A stretch of 64,000 nt of DNA from Rikenellaceae bacterium (lineage in GTDB: Bacteria; Bacteroidota; Bacteroidia; Bacteroidales; Rikenellaceae): contig SUZI01000001.1 in assembly GCA_015060005.1 (NCBI GenBank), positions 186,001 to 250,000 of the forward strand, in the 5' to 3' direction. The first letter of the stretch is position 1, and every line of letters starts with the position of its first letter. Below, one piece after another: positions 9,256 through 17,188 of this stretch. The translations under genes were made by a program, and so were the position numbers. Under the pieces are notes generated by a model. It ran no database searches, was not told where the DNA came from, and saw only the letters and a program-made list of their open reading frames with translations.

Positions 9256-9450
9256 TTACTTAACCAACAAATTCTTGATCTTAGCCTCGTCGGCTGCAGA
9301 TACAGTTGAAGAGTAACAGAGGTTACGCTTCTGCTTCTTAGTCTTTTTGGTCAGGATGTGACTGTGATAAGCGTGCTTACGCTTGATCTTACCTGTGCCG
9401 GTGAAAGTAAAACGTTTCTTTGCAGCGGCATTTGTTTTCATTTTTGGCAT
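9256..9450 (-). CDS. rpmI: 50S ribosomal protein L35
   Basis: The 64-residue protein shows the L35 pattern [44 protein letters not shown], typical in length and charge. It is a large-subunit protein encoded ahead of rplT. A promoter with both boxes lies just upstream and gives a leader of only about 25 nt, so there is no room here for a long autoregulatory L20-type leader before rpmI. Confidence 0.97.
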   Translation of the reverse strand: MPKMKTNAAAKKRFTFTGTGKIKRKHAYHSHILTKKTKKQKRNLCYSSTVSAADEAKIKNLLVK

Positions 9451-9482
9451 TTTCGTAATTGTTTTTAGTTAAACATAGCGTG

Positions 9483-9514
9483 CAAAGGTAAATATTTTTT
9501 TCTAATCTCCCAAA
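9483..9514 (-). promoter_or_regulatory. rpmI-rplT promoter
   Basis: On the minus strand TTTG (plus 9511-9514), a 20-bp spacer and TACCTTTG (plus 9483-9490) fit the Bacteroidota consensus well. It is divergent from the promoter of the ABC-transporter gene. Confidence 0.7.
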
Positions 9515-9553
9515 TCTCCTCGATTTTTTCCACACAAAACAGCCCAATATTCA

Positions 9554-9581
9554 ATTTTGGATTTTGAATTTTGGATTTTGA
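9554..9581. repeat. two tandem copies of a 14-bp unit attttggattttga
   Basis: Copies lie at 9554-9567 and 9568-9581. The second TTTG of this run supplies the -33 box of the downstream promoter. Confidence 0.85.
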
Positions 9582-9593
9582 ATTCTATTTTTG
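9563..9593 (+). promoter_or_regulatory. promoter of the ABC transporter / DUF2400 / trmN-like operon
   Basis: TTTG (9563-9566), 19 bp, TATTTTTG (9586-9593). The predicted start of transcription is near 9600. This rules out a translation start at the in-frame ATG at 9557 and supports the ATG at 9614. Confidence 0.65.
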
Positions 9594-9613
9594 TCCTATC
9601 AGACAAAATAGCT

Positions 9614-10264
9614 ATGATTCACGCAAAAGATATACACAAGAGTTTTGGCGATTTGGAGGTACTGAAGGCTGTCTCGCTCGATGTCGGTCGCTCCGAGGTG
9701 GTCTCTATTGTTGGCCCGAGTGGTGCAGGTAAGACTACTCTGTTGCAGATTCTCGGCACTCTGTTGCCTATGGACAGCGGCTCGCTCACCATCAATGGCA
9801 AGCTGGTCAACACTCTCAAGGACAATGCCTTATCCGAGTTCCGCAACCGCCATATAGGCTTCGTTTTTCAGTTTCATCACCTTCTGCCCGAGTTCTCGGC
9901 ATTAGAGAATGTTATGATGCCGGCACTCATTGCTCGTCGCCCTCTGAAGGAGGCTGAGCGAGAGGCAAAGGAGCTTCTCAAGATGATGAATCTCGCGGAA
10001 CGTATCTCTCACAAGCCCAGCACGTTGTCGGGCGGTGAGCAGCAGCGTGTTGCTATCGCACGAGCCATTATGAATCGCCCCTCGCTGCTGCTTGCCGATG
10101 AGCCTTCGGGCAACCTCGATACAAAGAATCGCGAGGAGATTCACTCGCTCTTCTTCCGCCTGCGTGATGAGTTAGGTCAGACCACACTCATCGTTACGCA
10201 CGACGAGAGCTTGGCTGCTATGGCTGACCGCAAGATAACTATGCGTGATGGTAAAATCCTATAA
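9614..10264 (+). CDS. ABC transporter ATP-binding protein, LolD/MacB type
   Basis: Using the ATG at 9614 ([13 protein letters not shown]) gives 216 residues, the normal size for LolD-type ATPases. The frame extends upstream to 9557, but that part overlaps a promoter and a low-complexity repeat. Visible motifs are Walker [10 protein letters not shown], the Q-loop region [16 protein letters not shown], the signature [14 protein letters not shown], Walker [13 protein letters not shown] and the H-loop TLIVTHD. LolD proteins power release of lipoproteins from the inner membrane with LolC/E, while relatives drive MacB-type exporters. No permease gene is adjacent, so the partner must be encoded elsewhere. 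It is 3 bp from the DUF2400 gene and probably co-transcribed with it. Confidence 0.93.
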   Translation: MIHAKDIHKSFGDLEVLKAVSLDVGRSEVVSIVGPSGAGKTTLLQILGTLLPMDSGSLTINGKLVNTLKDNALSEFRNRHIGFVFQFHHLLPEFSALENVMMPALIARRPLKEAEREAKELLKMMNLAERISHKPSTLSGGEQQRVAIARAIMNRPSLLLADEPSGNLDTKNREEIHSLFFRLRDELGQTTLIVTHDESLAAMADRKITMRDGKIL

Positions 10265-10267
10265 GCT

Positions 10268-11041
10268 ATGGACCAACAGGAACTCAGGGAGTTGCTTGAC
10301 CATCTCCACGACAAATACAACTGCCCCGATTTTATCGAGGCTGACCCTATCAGTGTCCCCCACTCTTTCACCGACCGCCACGACCGCGAGATAGCCGGTT
10401 TTATGGCTGCCACCATTGCCTGGGGCAACCGCAAAGCGATTGTCAAGAGTGCCCACCGTATGATGCAATATATGGACTACTCGCCTGCCGACTTTGTCCG
10501 CAACGCCTCCGAGAAAGAGTTGCAGAGCCTTGCAAGCTATGTTCACCGCACCTTCAATGGCGAAGATTTCATCGACTTCGTTCGCTCTATCCGCTCTCTT
10601 ACCGAGCGTTTTGGTGGCATAGGCGAGTTCTTCGAGCAGAGCTATGCCGAGCATCAGGATATGGCAAAGGTGCTGTCGGCGTTCCGTCGCGAGTTCTTCT
10701 CTGTACCTCATAACACCCACTGCGAGAAGCACCTCTCATCGATTGATAAGGGTGCTGCCTGCAAGCGACTCAATATGTATCTGAGGTGGTTTGTCCGCCG
10801 CGATGAGCGAGGCGTGGATTTTGGTTTGTGGCAGAGAATCCCTATGTCGGCACTCTACCTGCCCCTGGATGTTCATACGGGCAATATGGGACGTGCTTTG
10901 GGGCTTCTCACGCGTCGCCAGAGCGACTGGAAGGCTACGGTGGAGATTACCCGTTCACTTCGTGAGTTTTGTGCTGACGACCCCGTAAAATACGATTATG
11001 CGTTGTTCGGTGCGGGTATTGATGGTTTTCTAAAGGAGTAG
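10268..11041 (+). CDS. TIGR02757/DUF2400 family protein
   Basis: The 257-residue protein matches a conserved Bacteroidota family of unknown function. Recognisable stretches are ISVPHSFTDRHDREIAGFMAATIAWGNR, LNMYLRWFVRRD and MSALYLPLDVHTGNMGRALGLL. It is predicted to be a cytoplasmic alpha-helical protein without signal peptide. The LDVHTG block and helix content recall helix-hairpin-helix DNA glycosylase folds, but I see no proof of enzymatic activity. It follows the LolD-type gene by 3 bp and precedes the tRNA methyltransferase-like gene by 4 bp, so the three are one transcription unit. Confidence 0.88.
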   Translation: MDQQELRELLDHLHDKYNCPDFIEADPISVPHSFTDRHDREIAGFMAATIAWGNRKAIVKSAHRMMQYMDYSPADFVRNASEKELQSLASYVHRTFNGEDFIDFVRSIRSLTERFGGIGEFFEQSYAEHQDMAKVLSAFRREFFSVPHNTHCEKHLSSIDKGAACKRLNMYLRWFVRRDERGVDFGLWQRIPMSALYLPLDVHTGNMGRALGLLTRRQSDWKATVEITRSLREFCADDPVKYDYALFGAGIDGFLKE

Positions 11042-11045
11042 GACA

Positions 11046-11762
11046 ATGGCACGAGGCAGTGGATTTACCTTCAAGCAGTTTCACATCGACCATAGCCGCT
11101 GTGCTATGAAGGTCGGCACCGATGGCACTCTGCTCGGTGCGTGGGCACGATTGCCTGACACCACTCGCTCCATCCTCGATATAGGCACAGGAAGTGGCTT
11201 AATAGCTATTATGACCGCACAACGCACGCCCGAGGCTCATATCACCGCCATCGACATTGACGCCGACTGCGTGGCTCAGGCACGCCTCAATGCCGAAGCC
11301 TCACCCTGGAGCAATCGCATCAGCGTTATACACACCTCGCTGCAGGATTTCACCACCGAGGAGCGTTTCGACGTCATCGTGAGCAACCCGCCCTATTTTA
11401 TCGACTCACTCACCTCGCCCGACGCAGGGCGTACCACGGCACGCCACACCGCCACCCTACCATTCGAGGAGCTTGTCAGCGGCGTGCAACGTCTTTTGGC
11501 TCCCGACGGACACTTCTCACTCATACTGCCCACCGCAGAGGCTCAGCGATTTCTCTCTGCCGCACGTGGTGTGCTCTTTCTTTCTCACCGCTGCGATGTT
11601 AAACCCAAGCCCTCGAGCGATGTGAAACGTGTTATGATGGAGTTCTCTCTCTCTCCACAGCTACCTCCCACAGCGGAGCAACTCACCATCGAGAGCGACA
11701 CCCACCACGACTACACCCTCGCCTATCGAGCCCTCACGCAAGACTTTTATCTGAAGATGTAA
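11046..11762 (+). CDS. tRNA1(Val) (adenine(37)-N6)-methyltransferase-like protein (TrmN6/YfiC type)
   Basis: The 238-residue class I SAM-dependent methyltransferase starts with the YfiC-like FTFKQFHIDHSRCAMKVGTDGTLLGAW. It has the SAM-binding motif LDIGTGSGLIAIMTAQR near 40-56, the acidic motif AIDIDADC and the catalytic NPPYF near 116, typical of N6-adenine methyltransferases. In Escherichia coli this enzyme methylates A37 of tRNA-Val. The assignment to this substrate is by family resemblance. It is the last gene of the operon and is closed by a strong bidirectional terminator. Confidence 0.9.
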   Translation: MARGSGFTFKQFHIDHSRCAMKVGTDGTLLGAWARLPDTTRSILDIGTGSGLIAIMTAQRTPEAHITAIDIDADCVAQARLNAEASPWSNRISVIHTSLQDFTTEERFDVIVSNPPYFIDSLTSPDAGRTTARHTATLPFEELVSGVQRLLAPDGHFSLILPTAEAQRFLSAARGVLFLSHRCDVKPKPSSDVKRVMMEFSLSPQLPPTAEQLTIESDTHHDYTLAYRALTQDFYLKM

Positions 11763-11807
11763 AAGGTGAAAGCCAATTACTCTTTACTAATTACTCTTTA
11801 CTAATTA

Positions 11808-11850
11808 TAAAAATAGAAGGTCGCTCAAATCGAGCGACCTTCTATTTTTA
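11808..11850. terminator. bidirectional terminator with 19-bp perfect stem
   Basis: Arms 11808-11826 and 11832-11850 are exact reverse complements around a 5-base loop, with A-rich and T-rich flanks on both sides. It separates the converging trmN-like gene (+) and DUF4988 lipoprotein gene (-). Confidence 0.9.
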
Positions 11851-11860
11851 TATTGTTGAA

Positions 11861-14008
11861 TTACTCAGCCAAGCAGTCTGTCTGAACACAACCTACGCTA
11901 CCGTTTCCGTGCAATACGTAAACATACATATATACACCATCCTTCGAAGCACGCAAAGCAACGTCAGTTGTACCACCTGCAGAAGCTGCATTCCACTCCA
12001 AAGCACCTGTGCTGAATGGAACTACGCCAGCCTGGAAGTGTGCGAGTGAAGTAACGTCAGCCATATAGATAGCAGCATCACCCAATGCCCAAGTAAAGTA
12101 AGTATCGCAAGCTGTTGCTACATAGTAAGCACCGTTAAACTGCTCAACGTCGATACATACAGCACCGCAGTTAGAGTTAGTTGTTACCTGGATAGCCTGA
12201 GCAGTACCACCCTCAGCCCATACGAAGCAGTTGCTTGAGTAACCTGTCATGAAGTAAGGAGCACCTGGGTTCATATCACGGTAGATAACATCACCATTGT
12301 TGTTGTCAATCTTATCAGTGATTGAGCCGGCAGCAATCTTAGACCAAGTACCACCGTCAGCAACACCACCTGCTACCTGATACAACAAGTGACCTGTTGT
12401 ACCTGATGACCATGGAGAGTACATCAAAGTAATACGAGCATCGCCATAAACGTCACCGATTACAGACATATCATTACCATACTCCTGGCTTGCACGTGTG
12501 ATGAATACCTCCAAAGTACCATCAATACCCTTCATACGACCGATACGGAAGCCATCAGCCTCAGCGTATGAGCTAACAACCAAGTTACCTGCATCATCAG
12601 CTGTGATGGTTGCATTAGCACCTGCCATCTCACCCAAATCAACAGTACCTACATACTCACCTGTCAAAGCGTTCAAAACAACAGGAGCAGCCTTAGGAGC
12701 ACTTACTACCAAGTAATCACCCAAAGCAGCGATAGAAGTAGCACCGGCTACGATCTCGCTGATAGGCTTATTCCAAAGAGCAGTAGGGCTAGTCAAACGC
12801 ATACCGTGCTCCTGGAGAGCAACACCCTGAGCCTGAGTTACAGTGATAACGATCTCGTTGTCATCAGCCTTAACTGCGATAGTACCTACACGCTCAGCAC
12901 CTGTGTTAGCAGCAACTGTAATCTTAGCTACATCACCCTCAACAACACCTGACAACCAATCAACAGCAGGAACAACCTCCAACTCGTCATCATCAGTTGT
13001 GAACGCTACCTCATAAGTAGCCTCGTCCTTTGTAGCATCAACAGCGAGTGCTGACTCCTCAGCAGAGATGAACTTACCGATATATACGTTGAGTGCCAAT
13101 ACTGAGCTCTGGTTCTCATCACCGAAGTAAATCAAAGCCAACTCACCCTCCAAGTCTGCACAGTTAGCGTGAGACTCAGCAGGAGCAGTAACCTTCAACA
13201 CCTTAGTAGCCTTATCATAAGAAGCATTCCACTCGTCAGGAGTAGTAACGACAGTCTTCAATACGCCTACAGCCTCCAACTGGAACTCGCGAGTCTCGCC
13301 CATCTTAAATGCAGCCTTCTCCAACTGCTCCTCACCTGCAAAGCGGATATACATCTCGCTACGCAACTCAATCTCAAGCTTCTCGCCATTGAGGAATACG
13401 AATACAGCTGTGTTAGTCTCCTCGTCAACATAAGCCTCCTTGAACAAACCACCAGCACCGCCAGAAGTAGTTACAGGAGTTCCGTCTGGAAGAAGTACAC
13501 GCTCGTAAGTCTCGCCATTGTCGTAGCTAACCTCCCAGTAACCGGTCTCACCCTCCATTACAACACGCATAAGAGGAGTGTTACCCTTATCACCCTTCAC
13601 GAGGATACGCTTACCATCAACCTCGATGAATGAAGTTACGCCATCCTTAGTAACAGCCCAGTAGTACTGACCGTCAGTCTCGTCAAGCATAATAGTAACG
13701 GTTACACCGTCCTTACCAGCCTCACCATCCTTACCGTTTGAGATAGTGATTGACTCACCGTTGGTGAAGAATACCTCATAGCCGGTCTCACCCTCAACGA
13801 TACGAGAAACGTAAACGTTGCTCTGCATTGCATCCACCAAAGTCTGGATACCAGCGATGTCCTGGTTCATAGCCTTAACAGTAGCCTCGAGCTCTGTCAA
13901 ACGCTGATCCAACTCATTGAGTTTGTTGTTGATGCCTGTATCGTCATAATCCTCACAAGAAGCGAAGAGCATACCTACGGCAGCAACCAAGTAGAATAGT
14001 TTTTTCAT
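11861..14008 (-). CDS. DUF4988/BACON lipoprotein with a C-terminal domain shared with the locus DUF5018 protein
   Basis: The 715-residue lipoprotein has a lipobox FASC (Cys18). Residues about 25-65 form a heptad-like coiled coil (INNKLNELDQRLTELEATVK). A DUF4988-like region follows with a short collagen-like run (GKDGEAGKDG) near 90-100 and a second glycine-rich piece near 140. A BACON domain spans about 318-397. The last ~300 residues match the C-terminal half of the protein at 24686-26407: both carry VYGDA and TYFTW/TFFTW motifs and end in VGCVQxDCxAE. This suggests a surface glycan-binding role related to the neighbouring utilisation locus, although the gene is divergently placed upstream of its regulator. 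No catalytic residues are recognised. Confidence 0.88.
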   Translation of the reverse strand: MKKLFYLVAAVGMLFASCEDYDDTGINNKLNELDQRLTELEATVKAMNQDIAGIQTLVDAMQSNVYVSRIVEGETGYEVFFTNGESITISNGKDGEAGKDGVTVTIMLDETDGQYYWAVTKDGVTSFIEVDGKRILVKGDKGNTPLMRVVMEGETGYWEVSYDNGETYERVLLPDGTPVTTSGGAGGLFKEAYVDEETNTAVFVFLNGEKLEIELRSEMYIRFAGEEQLEKAAFKMGETREFQLEAVGVLKTVVTTPDEWNASYDKATKVLKVTAPAESHANCADLEGELALIYFGDENQSSVLALNVYIGKFISAEESALAVDATKDEATYEVAFTTDDDELEVVPAVDWLSGVVEGDVAKITVAANTGAERVGTIAVKADDNEIVITVTQAQGVALQEHGMRLTSPTALWNKPISEIVAGATSIAALGDYLVVSAPKAAPVVLNALTGEYVGTVDLGEMAGANATITADDAGNLVVSSYAEADGFRIGRMKGIDGTLEVFITRASQEYGNDMSVIGDVYGDARITLMYSPWSSGTTGHLLYQVAGGVADGGTWSKIAAGSITDKIDNNNGDVIYRDMNPGAPYFMTGYSSNCFVWAEGGTAQAIQVTTNSNCGAVCIDVEQFNGAYYVATACDTYFTWALGDAAIYMADVTSLAHFQAGVVPFSTGALEWNAASAGGTTDVALRASKDGVYMYVYVLHGNGSVGCVQTDCLAE

Positions 14009-14069
14009 AATGTAATTTTTAATAATTTAGGTTAATCAATATCTATTCGTTCAAAATCTGCTATATATA

Positions 14070-14145
14070 ATATATAAATGGTATGGTTCCGAGTCTCTAC
14101 CTCCAACCACCATTTAGCCCCACCAGGGACTATGCACCTACTTTA
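14070..14145 (-). ncRNA. possible structured G-rich 5' leader of the DUF4988 lipoprotein gene
   Basis: The predicted transcript from the promoter at 14151-14183 has a ~135-nt leader. It contains a closing pair GTTCC/GGAAC, a small hairpin AGTCCC-tggt-GGGGCT and repeated GG pairs (TGGTGG, TTGGAGG). I recognise no known riboswitch consensus. Confidence 0.3.
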
Positions 14146-14150
14146 TGGAA

Positions 14151-14183
14151 CAAAGATAATAAAAAATATATATCATTTCCAAA
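14151..14183 (-). promoter_or_regulatory. promoter of the DUF4988 lipoprotein gene
   Basis: TTTG (plus 14180-14183), 21 bp, TATCTTTG (plus 14151-14158), read on the minus strand. Confidence 0.6.
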
Positions 14184-14296
14184 CAACTCGAAAAAATTTT
14201 TTACATTATTTTCAAATCTTGCTAAAAAAGTTTAGAATGTTTGGCTATTCAGCATCAAAAATCTCATCAAGCCTATGATTTTTGCCTAATTTTGCT

Positions 14297-14304
14297 TAAC
14301 TTTG
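14297..14304 (+). promoter_or_regulatory. -7 box of the ROK/MFS operon
   Basis: TAACTTTG lies 50 bp before the ROK ATG. No TTTG is found at the ideal distance upstream, so only the -7 element is convincing. Confidence 0.45.
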
Positions 14305-14353
14305 CACAGAGTGTGCTCCAACAACACAACTTTTACTAACCCACTGAACATTT

Positions 14354-15559
14354 ATGGTCAAGACAAATTTCCTCGACGCATTAGAGAGCGGCAACAAGTC
14401 TGCTCAGCTCAAACGCGAGATTCTGCGTCGATATATGAAGAATGGCGGCGAGAGTATTGCCGACCTTAGCCGCGAGCTCGGTCTGAGCGTTCCGACACTT
14501 ACAAAGATTGTCAGCACTCTGATTGAGGAGGACTTCGTTTGCGATTTGGGCAAACAGGTTGCCACAGGTGGTCGTCGCCCAAGCATATATGGCTTAAACC
14601 CCTCTGCGGGCTACTTTATGGGTGTCGACATCAAACGCGACGTGGTAGTCATCGGCATCATAAATTTCCGTGGCGATATGGTCGTTCAACGCCAATATCC
14701 CTTCACTATCGAGAACACCCGCACCTCGTTTGACCGTCTGTGTGAGCTGATTAACTCATTCATCGCCACAGCACGCATCCGCCGCGAGAAACTCTTCGCT
14801 ACGGGTATCAACATTCCCGGACGTATCAACCCCGAGACAGGCTATTCATACTCCTACTTCTTCTTCGACGAGAAACCCGTAACAGCTGTCTTGGAGGAGC
14901 GTTTAGGCTGCCGCGTATACATCGAAAATGACTCACGTGCAATGGCTTACGGCGAGTATGTATATGGCGTAGGTAACTCCGAGCAGAATATGATTTTCCT
15001 GAATCTGAGCTGGGGATTTGGTATCGGTATGATTCTCGGTGGCGAGCTCCACTACGGCAAGTCGGGCTTCTCGGGCGAGTATGGACACTTCCCGTTCTTC
15101 GACAACGAGATAATATGTAGCTGTGGTAAGCGTGGCTGCCTCGAGACCGAGGTGTCTGGCTCGGCTGCACACCGTCTGTTTATGGAGAATCTGAAGCAGG
15201 GCAAGATTTCGATGCTTTCGCCAATTTATGAGCGAGGAGAGACAATCTCTGTACGCGACATTTTAGACGCTGTCGACAGCGAAGATATGCTCGCCATAGA
15301 GGTTATGGAACAGATAGGCTCGTCGCTTGGTCGTGCCATAGCAGGATTGATCAATATGTTCAATCCCGAGGTTATTGTTTTGGGTGGAACTCTCTGTTCT
15401 GCAACTGATTATCTGCTCCCACCTATCAAGAGTGCCATCAACAAATACGCCCTTAACTTTGTATCGAAAGATACAGCTATCAAGGTCTCAAAGTTAGGCG
15501 AGTCGGCAGGTCTTATAGGTATCTGTGCCATCACTCGTAACCGCACATTAGGCTTATAG
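14354..15559 (+). CDS. ROK family transcriptional regulator
   Basis: The 401-residue protein has an N-terminal winged helix-turn-helix (about 18-80: IADLSRELGLSVPTLTKIVSTL) followed by a ROK sugar-binding domain. The ROK zinc motif is intact: GEYGH (His245) with Cys255, Cys257 and Cys262 (ICSCGKRGCLE). ENDSRA (Asp193) occupies the sugar-binding position. The ATP motif DxGGT of kinases is replaced by VDIKRDVV, so this is a NagC/XylR-type regulator rather than a kinase. It sits 35 bp ahead of an MFS transporter and upstream of the utilisation locus. I infer that it senses a hexose or N-acetylhexosamine released from the glycan. Confidence 0.92.
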   Translation: MVKTNFLDALESGNKSAQLKREILRRYMKNGGESIADLSRELGLSVPTLTKIVSTLIEEDFVCDLGKQVATGGRRPSIYGLNPSAGYFMGVDIKRDVVVIGIINFRGDMVVQRQYPFTIENTRTSFDRLCELINSFIATARIRREKLFATGINIPGRINPETGYSYSYFFFDEKPVTAVLEERLGCRVYIENDSRAMAYGEYVYGVGNSEQNMIFLNLSWGFGIGMILGGELHYGKSGFSGEYGHFPFFDNEIICSCGKRGCLETEVSGSAAHRLFMENLKQGKISMLSPIYERGETISVRDILDAVDSEDMLAIEVMEQIGSSLGRAIAGLINMFNPEVIVLGGTLCSATDYLLPPIKSAINKYALNFVSKDTAIKVSKLGESAGLIGICAITRNRTLGL

Positions 15560-15594
15560 CAAAAGAGATTAAAAAGATATAAATTTACAACACA

Positions 15595-16887
15595 ATGGAA
15601 CAAGCACTAAAACAGACCAAGCGTTCGCCGCTTTGGTGGGTACCCTCTGCGTATTTTGCTATGGGATTACCGCTGATTCTCATCAATCTGGTAGCCCCAC
15701 TTATGTTTAAGGATTTCGGCATTTCCGATGCTCAAATCGCCTTCTGGACATCGTTACTCATCCTCCCCTGGTCGCTCAAACCATTCTGGAGCCCACTGAT
15801 GGAGATGTATCGCACCAAGAAGTTCTATGTCGTTACTACTCAGATTGTTTCGGGCGTGTCGTTAGCCCTCATTGCGATGGCTCTGCCACTCCCCGACTTC
15901 TTCCCATACGTAGTGGCTATTATGACCGTGCTGGCGTTTAGCGGTGCCACGCACGACATCGCACTCGACGGTGTCTACATCACCGAGCTCAACAAGACAC
16001 AGCAGGCACAGTTCGTAGGCTGGCAGGGTGCTTTCTACAACCTCGCGAAGGTTACTGCGATGGGCGGTATGGTCTTTATCGCAGGTAAGCTCGAGGCTTG
16101 CTATGGTGCTTTGTATGCGTGGGTAGTTATTATGCTTATGTGTGGTGTATTGCTCACACTGTTAGGCATTTACCATTGGCGTATACTCCCTTCGGGAGGT
16201 GCTGCTGCACAGAGCCACGCATCGATTGGCGAGACTATGCGTGAGACGTGGAATGTGATTATCCTCTTCTTCAAGAAGAAGTACATTTGGATTTACGTAG
16301 CCTGGATTGTATGCTACCGTTTCACCGAGGGTTTAGTCATCAAGATTGTACCTCTCTTCCTCGAGGCTGACGTTGCCAACGAGGGACTCGGACTGACAAA
16401 AGAGGAGATGGGACTCTACTACGGCACATTTGGCGTTGTAGCCTTCATCGTAGGCTCAATATTGGGCGGTTACTTTATCTCTTGGCGAGGCTTAAAGAAG
16501 GCTATCTTCCCACTCTGCTGCATCTTCAACATCCCATTCGTAATCTACGCCCTGCTGGCTGTATACCAGCCCGAAAACGCATTTGCGGTATGTGGCGGTA
16601 TAGTCTTTGAGTATTTCAGCTATGGATTTGGTTTTGTGGGACTTACACTCTTCATTATGCAGCAGGTAGCACCAGGCAAGCACCAGATGGCACACTACGC
16701 TTTCGGCTCGGCACTTGCCAACTTGGGCGTGATGCTTCCAGGTATGATTTCGGGTTATATCAGCGATGCCATCGGCTACGAGAAGTTCTTCCTCTGGGCA
16801 TTGGTAAGTGCCATCCCCGCATTCATCCTCACGTGGATTCTTCCGTTCACCCACAGCGACTCTTCGGAGGCTACACAGGAGGCTTAA
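15595..16887 (+). CDS. MFS transporter, AmpG-like
   Basis: The 430-residue protein is very hydrophobic with about 12 membrane segments. The start MEQALKQTKRSPLWWVPSAYFAMGLP and the block FSGATHDIALDGVYI resemble AmpG and other sugar or muropeptide permeases of the major facilitator superfamily. It should carry a mono- or oligosaccharide across the inner membrane. It follows the ROK regulator by 35 bp, and a terminator follows it before the polysaccharide locus. The most likely cargo is the aminosugar product of that locus. Confidence 0.9.
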   Translation: MEQALKQTKRSPLWWVPSAYFAMGLPLILINLVAPLMFKDFGISDAQIAFWTSLLILPWSLKPFWSPLMEMYRTKKFYVVTTQIVSGVSLALIAMALPLPDFFPYVVAIMTVLAFSGATHDIALDGVYITELNKTQQAQFVGWQGAFYNLAKVTAMGGMVFIAGKLEACYGALYAWVVIMLMCGVLLTLLGIYHWRILPSGGAAAQSHASIGETMRETWNVIILFFKKKYIWIYVAWIVCYRFTEGLVIKIVPLFLEADVANEGLGLTKEEMGLYYGTFGVVAFIVGSILGGYFISWRGLKKAIFPLCCIFNIPFVIYALLAVYQPENAFAVCGGIVFEYFSYGFGFVGLTLFIMQQVAPGKHQMAHYAFGSALANLGVMLPGMISGYISDAIGYEKFFLWALVSAIPAFILTWILPFTHSDSSEATQEA

Positions 16888-16909
16888 CCTCCTCAACATA
16901 TCAAACACA

Positions 16910-16939
16910 AAGGGCTGTCCGATGGGCAGTCCTTTTTTT
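16910..16939 (+). terminator. terminator of the ROK/MFS operon
   Basis: The stem 16910-16920 / 16924-16934 has 11 pairs including two G-U, followed by a T run. A second weaker hairpin lies at 16964-16989. Confidence 0.8.
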
Positions 16940-17188
16940 ATCCCGAATTGTCTCTGCTCCAAAACTCGCCCGATTTGCCTGTCGGGAGTCCCAAAATGGG
17001 GCAAAAAAACTTCCTAAAATTTTTTATTTAGATATTTTTTGGCTTAAAAAGGAGCTAAATCGCTGAATAGCAAATAATTAACCATTTTATGTTGAAAAAA
17101 TCTTATTAAAATTTATTTAAAAAGTTTTGTAATGTGGATAATTTAATTTATTTTTACCAATGATTAGAACTATAACTATTTTTATACA
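16940..17188. other. AT-rich upstream region of the glycan-utilisation locus
   Basis: About 250 bp of mostly A/T precede the NAGPA gene. I find no clear TAnnTTTG box, so the promoter may depend on an activator or alternative sigma factor. Overlapping plus-strand frames near 16808-17066 look random. Confidence 0.4.

Noticed and set aside
9557..9613. Upstream extension of the LolD-type gene (start at 9557)
   Set aside because: It overlaps a tandem 14-bp repeat and a consensus promoter; the predicted transcript starts near 9600, and the shorter protein has normal family length.
14078..14278. Plus-strand 66-codon frame between the DUF4988 and ROK genes
   Set aside because: It lies over the divergent promoter and leader, with no recognisable features.
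14354..15559. Sugar kinase (glucokinase/RokA) annotation
   Set aside because: There is an N-terminal winged helix and the phosphate-binding DxGGT motif is replaced, so a regulator is more likely.
16808..17066. Overlapping plus-strand frames after the MFS gene
   Set aside because: They overlap the MFS 3' end and its terminator in other frames and show no coding character.
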